DNA of 64,000 nt from Nyssa sinensis (lineage: Eukaryota > Streptophyta > Magnoliopsida > Cornales > Nyssaceae): positions 34,182,638 through 34,246,637 of the forward strand of contig CM018035.1 of the NCBI GenBank assembly GCA_008638375.1, read 5' to 3'. Of the stretch, positions 57,900 to 64,000 are shown in pieces. The translations under genes and the position numbers were made by a program. Each line of letters begins with the position of its first letter. Within the stretch, counting starts at the first letter, position 1. The notes beneath the pieces were generated by a model, which searched no databases, had not been told where the DNA came from, and saw only the letters and a list, made by a program, of their open reading frames with translations.

Positions 57900-59360
57900 A
57901 TAAGCTACTATATTAGCATGCCAATTAATGTCATTGAGGGCCCAAAAGAGAGTACAATGTTTAGTGCTTTGAATAAAAATAAACTTGCAATAATCACAAC
58001 AATGACTTTATTACTTTAATGTTGAAATAAACTTGCAAAGTTGCTTTATTTTCTTCATAAGGAATCTAGGTTTTGACTCCTAGGTACGGTGCATGTACAT
58101 TGGGTGTACACCTTTGCCTTTTCATAATACATTATACCTAACTTTCCAAAACAATATCAGGAAAATATAAATAATCGCCGACTCTTTATCCTTTAGTCAT
58201 CTCCACCCAATTTTTCTCAAGAAGAAAACATAAATGGTTTCAAGGGATTAAGGAATGCCTGCATATTTCTTCCCCTTTCCTTTTCCCTCAAGTTTAATCC
58301 AAACTCGTGACAGTGATTCCCCTCTTTTCTATTCCTCCCTCCCCGCCCCCCTCCCCTGCGGGGCAATCCAAATGTTTTCCCTCTTGTCAGCTGGGTCGCT
58401 ACCATTGTCACAGCTCACCATATTGTCCGAAGGCATCATCCAGATTTGTTGTTAATGAAATCATTGTCACTCCATTTTCTCTATTGCAATAATTCAATTC
58501 TTCTCCTGTGCTGTTAAAAAAACATATTTTATTCTTATAGGACACAACATAGATCTGAGAAATATACTTCTCAAATGCTCGTGGATCCATCTCAGGAGTT
58601 TTCTGTCGATTCATTTGTCATTTTGTTTCCAAGAAAAAATTTCAAGAAATTGGGCTTTAATAAGGTAAGGTAAGGTAAGGATTGGTGTTCCCAAGTATTT
58701 TGCGTTCTAGAAAGAGATAGAACTGGTAAACCCTTCACAGGCTTGGGATGCGGGCAGGGTTAGGTTCCTTTCTGGTGACCAGGGCCAAGATAGGGAAGGG
58801 CCCTCCCTTACCTGTCCAGTGTTGTCCCTAATAATGATTTATGTATCAGTGGTTGCCTGCCTGGCTGCTTGTCGATATGATTGGTTGTCTATTAGCAGTT
58901 GGTTGTGTTTTGAACTTGGTAGAATGACTTGGAGGTTTCGCTTCTCTTTACCTATCAAAAAAAGAAAACAACTTTCCAACTGTGCCCTTAGTGCATTGAG
59001 ATTAAACTATCATCATTCTTTACAAATGGACCCCACATACTTCGACTTTGATTAGGCGGGCGAACCCCGGCGAATGAATCGGCTAATGGGCGGATCGAAG
59101 ACTTAGGGGGCAACCATGCTGATCCAACCTGAAGACATAGAAGGAACATTTAGCCACTTCATTTGCGATATCGAAGAAAAGGTCAAACCAGCAACCATAT
59201 ACAAAGAATTCTATGCGCACTTCACTGATGAGGAATTCTGTCAGTTGATTGACCCAAAAGACTAACCTAGGGTTCCTCATCGGTGACCAAGCGCTTAATG
59301 TCTAAATATTTCAATACCCAATCCCTCATTTTATTATATTTTTAATGGTATGATATTGGT
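57900..59360. other. Intron 4 spacer with a pentanucleotide run and an unexplained short ORF
   Basis: No recognised gene. (AAGGT)n, about four copies, lies at 58661-58680. An unassigned 49-codon frame on the plus strand (59118-59267) reads MLIQPEDIEGTFSHFICDIE and ends QLIDPKD, unusually acidic and GC-richer than its surroundings. I cannot assign it to a family. Confidence 0.4.
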
Positions 59361-59364
59361 CTTA

Positions 59365-59460
59365 AATAGAGTACAATGGTGAGACAAGATTCATGTAGCT
59401 GACCTCAAATAGTTGGGATAAGGCTTTTGTTGAGTTTAGTTGAGTTGAATGGCATGATAC
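59365..59460 (+). mobile_element. LINE/SINE 3' tail remnant
   Basis: GATTCATGTAGCTGACCTCA, AATAGTTGGGATAAGGCTTT, then TGTTGAGTTTAGTTGAGTTG. This is the common RTE-LINE/SINE 3' end of plants (a 'GTAGCCGACCCCA...TTGGGA.AAGGCT' block followed by a simple repeat). Confidence 0.6.
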
Positions 59461-60190
59461 TGAGGTTTTTATATTGAATTCATTTCTCACTATCTTTGTC
59501 AATCTTTTACCCATTTGGCCCAAAATTATATTTGTACTGTAGTTGTGAACATATTGCCGCTAAATTGCACAACATAATACTTCTTAATGTTTAGATTTGT
59601 TCTTTCCTTCAAACGTGTTTCCTATTAAAAATAACAACATATAGATAGAGGTGATAGTAATAATAATAAAAACTGTCTTGCCTACAGTCTGCAAAATGTT
59701 ATATACATTTTTTCTTGGATTTTGACCAAAAAGAATATAATGGGAAAGCTGTCATCTATGTAACAAGGACACTCCATGTCGTTTTTTACTTTTTGACCAT
59801 GCTAAACAGCAATACTCATATTTGCATCCATGGTTATCTTGTTTTTTGTTTATTTATTTATTTACTTCAGGACTGTAATTCATGAATCCTGCCTTAGCAG
59901 CATGTAACTACAAAATTGCTCTGGTGCAGATAGAGAGTATTGAATCTTGATTAGATGGATTTTAAGCACTTAATGATTTTGAGTTGTTATAGGACTTATT
60001 TTCCCTTGCAAAGCTTTGCTTTGATCTGGTATTGTCTGAGTATTGAATCTTAATTAGATAACATGGTTGATGATAGATTTGTTATTCTTAAATGTGCCTT
60101 ATGGTGGAATTGTGGTTACGGAAGGCAGTTTTATATATAAAATCTAATGTTGATTGGCTAACTGGCTCATACAATTCTTCTCTAACGTAG
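59461..60190. other. End of intron 4, no gene
   Basis: AT-rich, ending with the acceptor ATTCTTCTCTAACGTAG at 60190. Confidence 0.6.
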
Positions 60191-60320
60191 GCAAGTTCGA
60201 GAATCAGAACGTTATAATTGGGCTGCCACCAGAGGGGTGAATGAAGAAATGCTATTGGTGAATTTACCTGAAGACCTTCAGAGAGAAATAAGAAGGCATC
60301 TTTTCAGATTTGTCAAGAAA
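60191..60320 (+). CDS. CNGC19/20: CNGC19/20-like channel, exon encoding C-linker helices
   Basis: Encodes QVRESERYNWAATRGVNEEM followed by LLVNLPEDLQREIRRHLFRF and VKK. This is the C-linker preceding the cyclic-nucleotide- and calmodulin-binding region. It is entered in phase 2 (AG|G CAA GTT) from the exon at 52103 and left in phase 0 at AAG AAA|GTGAGC. The 130 bp hold no stop. The next exon should start the nucleotide-binding domain (KKV...), but intron 5 is filled by a gypsy LTR to the window end and that exon is not seen. The three last exons together give exactly 118 codons. Confidence 0.92.
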
Positions 60321-61867
60321 GTGAGCTTTAACTTGTCTGATTATCATATTAGTATGCCTTCCTTTTGTCCACGGTCAATATGTTGTATTATTAGATCCTT
60401 TGGGCCCCAGATACTGAGCTCGGCTAGGATGCATTGATGACTTCTAATATCTCTGTTCCCTGCTTGCCATCTTATCCTGTTGTTGAGTTGGAAGGAAAAG
60501 AAAGAAAGTTAGGCAAAGAAAGTGTAACGCCCTAAGTCTGTTGATCCAATAACTTGAAGAAAGGGCTGAACCACATGGCCCAAAATGCTAAAATCAAGCT
60601 ATTAGTAACAAGATTTGTGGTGTCTTATATACTAATCAAACTCCTCACACCTAAGTTACCTATATGATTCACAATCTCCTCCCTATCTCCACAAATCCTA
60701 TACCTAGGTTTAGAAATCCCCTACCTCAATCCTTCAAGTAGTGGTAGAAACCCTAACTTTCTTCTTGTTGATTTTGGCTAGAATCTCCAAAATTTCCAAC
60801 TCCAATGGTGCTTGTAGGTGGAGTGAAGCTTGTTCTTCCTTTAATCTTCCAAAAGAGAGCTTCAATTCTTGATGATCCTTCAAGAATCTCCAAAATCCTT
60901 AATTTTTCTCCCTCTTTTCTCTCTTTTCTCTTCCTCTCTTTCTCTCCTTTTCTCTCTTTTACGTAAATGGGTGTGTGTGTGTCTAGTGTGTGTTTTAGGT
61001 GTGTAGGGATTTGGCTTTAATAAGCCGACAAGGGGTGAAATTCCCCTTATGCCCTCCCTTATTTCTTTTCCTCCTTTTTATTTCCAAGCCATTTTTAGTC
61101 TTTTCAGTTAACTTTTAATTTCTTAATAAAATTTTACATTATTATCTTCATTATTATTATTTTATAATTTGTAATTTAGAAACAATTTGCTCGCCTTTAA
61201 ATTTTTCCTAAATTTCCAGCTTGGTTCTTTCTTACTGTTTATCACATTTAGAGTTGCTTTGATAATCTAATTATGCTAATTATAATCTAGGTAGCTGCTA
61301 GGATTGTTTTAGCATCATTAATCATTAATCAATAAGTTTAATCTAACAACAATTAATCATGATTTATCTTTCTACACTGTATATGTTGTTCTCGTATGCA
61401 TGTAATTCTCATTCGTGCAAAACTTGTTAAGACTTCAAGACTAGTTTAGGATTTCATTCAATTCTTGATTGAATTTAAGCTCTTAGTCATTTTTAAATGT
61501 TTCTTTTCCAATTAAATGAAAGAATAAGTGATTAGAATCAGAATTCATACCTTGATTGTTCAAGAATCCAAACTCTAGGTTAGTTTTCCTTTAACTTTCT
61601 TTGTTTTTTCCTCCTTTTTCTCTTGATTTCTCTACTTTCTTCCTTGTTATATTATTCTGCCCATCCCATTTTAGAGATCTTCTTGCTTGTCTCTACAGTT
61701 CATTTTGTAGGACATAATAGATACAAACATGTATCTATAGGTGGTTGGGTGTCACCTTGTGAATTTTCACATATTTGAAGTGTCTTGCTTTTATTAAGTC
61801 TACTTTTGCTCTCTTACTAATTTGATTTTTTTTGTCCATTTTATATGTATATTAAATCATATGTATA

Positions 61868-61871
61868 ATAC

Positions 61872-61921
<50 letters not shown>
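61868..61921. repeat. (TA)n(GA)n compound microsatellite
   Basis: About 14 TA repeats followed by about 13 GA repeats. Confidence 0.9.
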
Positions 61922-61923
<2 letters not shown>

Positions 61924-63268
61924 GTATATACATACATAGACAAATCTCTACACAAGCTAGCTCCTTAAAAATAGTCAACAATTGTGAGCTAGATATTCCA
62001 AATTTGTGGGTCTCTTGCCCATGTGAAAAATTTGTATTACTTACCTTTGTCTAATTGAAATTAATTTAAATAATTATAGGATTTGTGTTGTAACTTAGGA
62101 TTAGTACAAGTCTACCTCACTTAAACACCCTAATTAAACCAATTAGAATTAACTTAATTCACTAGTCATGCATTAGGGTTGCTAATTAAACATAATTAGT
62201 TTAGATGTAACAATGTTAAGCACCTTTCAATAACCTATCACAAGCTAGGTTAAATTAGTTGAGCTCGCTCTAATTATTCTTAACCTTACAACAAGGCTTA
62301 ACCTAACTAAACATGTTTTAGCTCAAGAATCATTTTAAAAGCCTACTAGAAACACCATTTTGTTCCTAATTTCTCCTTACTAGGATTTTAATTATTGCCT
62401 TACTATCCATACTAGTAAACTTATCATATACTTTGAATCACATAATCATACTTAAGGCATACTCTAATCTGTACTTTATTATTCTTTGAAGTGAATTCAC
62501 ATATGGCAATAGAGTATAATGAAAGTAATAAGATCTAGGGTATTACACTTTAAACATCAAATCCATTTTTTTATATAAGTTTTGAGGATCAAATCATGAA
62601 AAAATTTCATGAACCGATTTAATCAGGATTTTCCAGCGACCCTCATTTTTACCTCTTTCCTCCATAGTTCAACTTTGTTTTTGTTCCCAATGCATCCTAA
62701 ATCTCTCATAACTGATTTACACTCCTAAATCGTTGATTAAAACACGTTGAACTCGACCTATTTCGTTTAAAATGAAGAGATCCAAATCTGAGTTTTTCCT
62801 CTATTGTTCGCGCATAAACAACAACATACACACACTACTCATTTAACACCCTAAATCCCATCATGAAGCCACATACAATCAGGACAGACCCCAAACTGGT
62901 TCAAAACACAACCCACAACTGAGACCCGATTGTGGTCTCTTCACTGTATCACACACTGTACATACACAGTATACATGCATTTATATATCTATATTTAGGC
63001 ATTTAAATTCCTAAGGAAATGCCTAGAAATCTCTACCTCTTGATGTTACTAACCCATTGTTTGTGTAGAGAGAGAAATGTGAAGAGAGAAAAAGCTTCAC
63101 TCCTCTCCCATACAATCAGGACAGCTCATGCCAGTGACTCCCAAGTTCCTCCATATTCTTTCCCTTGCCCACATGATGGTCACACACACATACAAACTCT
63201 CCCACACACACACCTCACATATATACACACATACATACATATATCACTCACACTCATGGCTAGTGGTG

Positions 63269-63269
63269 T

Positions 63270-63297
<28 letters not shown>
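63269..63297. repeat. (GA)n microsatellite
   Basis: About 14 GA repeats inside the long LTR. Confidence 0.9.
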
Positions 63298-63300
<3 letters not shown>

Positions 63301-63876
63301 TTGCTGAGAGAAAAGAAAGGTGATGGGAGGGGTGTCTCCCTCTTGTCATGTCACACACATATCACTGCACCCACAAACACTTTATGATGCACTCTCATGC
63401 ATGTTATCTAACGCCCTTGGGATAGCCCAGTTAACAAATCAAAGCATGCCACATCTCCTCATTCTAGAAATTCCAATCAAGCTTTTTTACGAAGCTTTGC
63501 ATGACAATCAAGGCACCACGTTGCCAGTTTTCCATGCGCGTGCACGTGCCTAAATATCAATTGTCTTGGAATCTCATCAAAATTGGCAGGGTAGCTAATT
63601 TTGACATGTAGACTCCAAATATATTGTCCGTTTTCCCAATTATGACTTAAAAATTGTTTATTTCATCAGTGTCCCAAATCTGACTATGTGGCTCCCTAGT
63701 CTACACTAGCCCGAATAAAATGCTACAATTTCATTTTAAGTCAATAATATTATACTGAATACTAATTAATTAATTTCATAATTAATTTAACACATTTTAA
63801 TTTAATTAGTCATATGGTCCCAATCTAGACCGGAAAATTATCAAAATTCCCTTTTGTAATTTTATTGGGGATTACA

Positions 63877-64000
63877 TTCTCCCCTCCTTATAAGAAATTC
63901 ATTCTCGAAATTCCGGTCACCCCTAACAACGTAACCATCCATAATCATCTGATCCTGGTTTAGATAGGAAAATTACTAAATACCCTTTAGTAATTTTATG
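63877..64000 (-). mobile_element. Polypurine tract and start of gypsy interior, with a second LTR-like end
   Basis: 63877-63889 is the polypurine tract (minus strand) of the element whose LTR ends at 63876. From about 63955, GATAGGAAAATTACTAAATACC and CTTTAGTAATTTTATG resemble the last bases of that LTR (CCGGAAAATTATCAAAATTC then CCTTTTGTAATTTTATTGGG). A second LTR-like end therefore begins only about 80 bp further, cut by the window edge. Confidence 0.6.

Larger units (their letters stand above)
60523..63876 (-). mobile_element. Long LTR (3354 bp) of a Ty3/gypsy element
   Basis: TGTAACGCCCTAAG ... GGGGATTACA. On the minus strand the purine tract AAGGAGGGGAGAA (63877-63889) directly precedes this LTR, so it is the 3' LTR of an antisense element. 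The pol end just before it reads like the usual 'FRG.NF/E.EFL' tail. GAAAG precedes it at 60518-60522; the matching duplication would lie outside the window. The interior has (TA)n(GA)n, (GA)n and CACACA tracts and no ORF. It resembles the LTR at 18919-22817 in length, ends and layout. Confidence 0.85.

Noticed and set aside
58300..58500. Short overlapping ORFs on both strands
   Set aside because: C/T-rich sequence gives chance frames and no domain was recognised.
60321..64000. Search for the cyclic-nucleotide-binding domain exons
   Set aside because: Only intron sequence and gypsy LTR are present up to the edge.

Overview
This is nuclear DNA of a flowering plant, most likely a eudicot with a repeat-rich genome. 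The evidence is spliceosomal GT-AG exons of a plant cyclic-nucleotide-gated channel (CNGC) and plant-type Ty1/copia, Ty3/gypsy, TRIM, hAT, LINE and SINE sequences. The species cannot be named from the sequence alone. No tRNA, rRNA, CRISPR array or bacterial-type operon was seen.

The only host gene I can support is a plus-strand CNGC gene of the plant CNGC19/20 type. Five consecutive exons (4941-5189, 30844-31101, 35181-35326, 52103-52180, 60191-60320) join in phase with GT-AG borders and give 287 codons. They run from the S4 voltage-sensor-like segment through S5, the pore (AGNQ filter) and S6 into the C-linker. The introns between them are about 25.7, 4.1, 16.8 and 8.0 kb. Earlier exons (N-terminus, S1-S3) and later exons (cyclic-nucleotide-binding domain) were not found and should lie outside the window.

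Almost everything else is transposable element DNA, most of it inside the introns. 1-2991: long LTR-like sequence with a 153-bp tandem array. 3010-4840: decayed antisense copia. Intron 1 holds a Ty3/gypsy pol fragment split by copia A (5943-16413, target-site duplication (TSD) cacac). Copia A is itself split by a young, intact antisense copia B (10556-15476, TSD cagac, 1499-residue polyprotein). Further along intron 1, a decayed antisense copia C (about 18260-26690) is split by a 3.9-kb gypsy-type solo LTR (18919-22817, TSD cgtta) and by an 861-bp hAT-like element (23959-24819). After it come an AT-rich stretch and a chromodomain relic.

Intron 2 holds a 296-bp TRIM (31414-31709), an LTR fragment and a SINE. 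Intron 3 holds a second TRIM (35497-35882), a 3.2-kb LTR element that has gag/protease-like sequence but no reverse transcriptase (36185-39357, TSD ctagt), a LINE endonuclease fragment, a young frameshifted copia G (41182-46390, TSD ttagc), a 1.4-kb solo LTR (47507-48934, TSD aataa) and another LTR (50098-50561). Intron 4 holds an RTE-LINE scrap and a degenerate antisense copia D (about 52667-57890). Intron 5 starts with a 3.35-kb gypsy LTR (60523-63876) whose body runs off the right edge.

The most notable points are the expanded CNGC gene, the intact nested copia B, and a reversed fragment of a crooked-neck-like splicing-factor gene in the leader of copia A. I found no convincing new cellular system beyond these.
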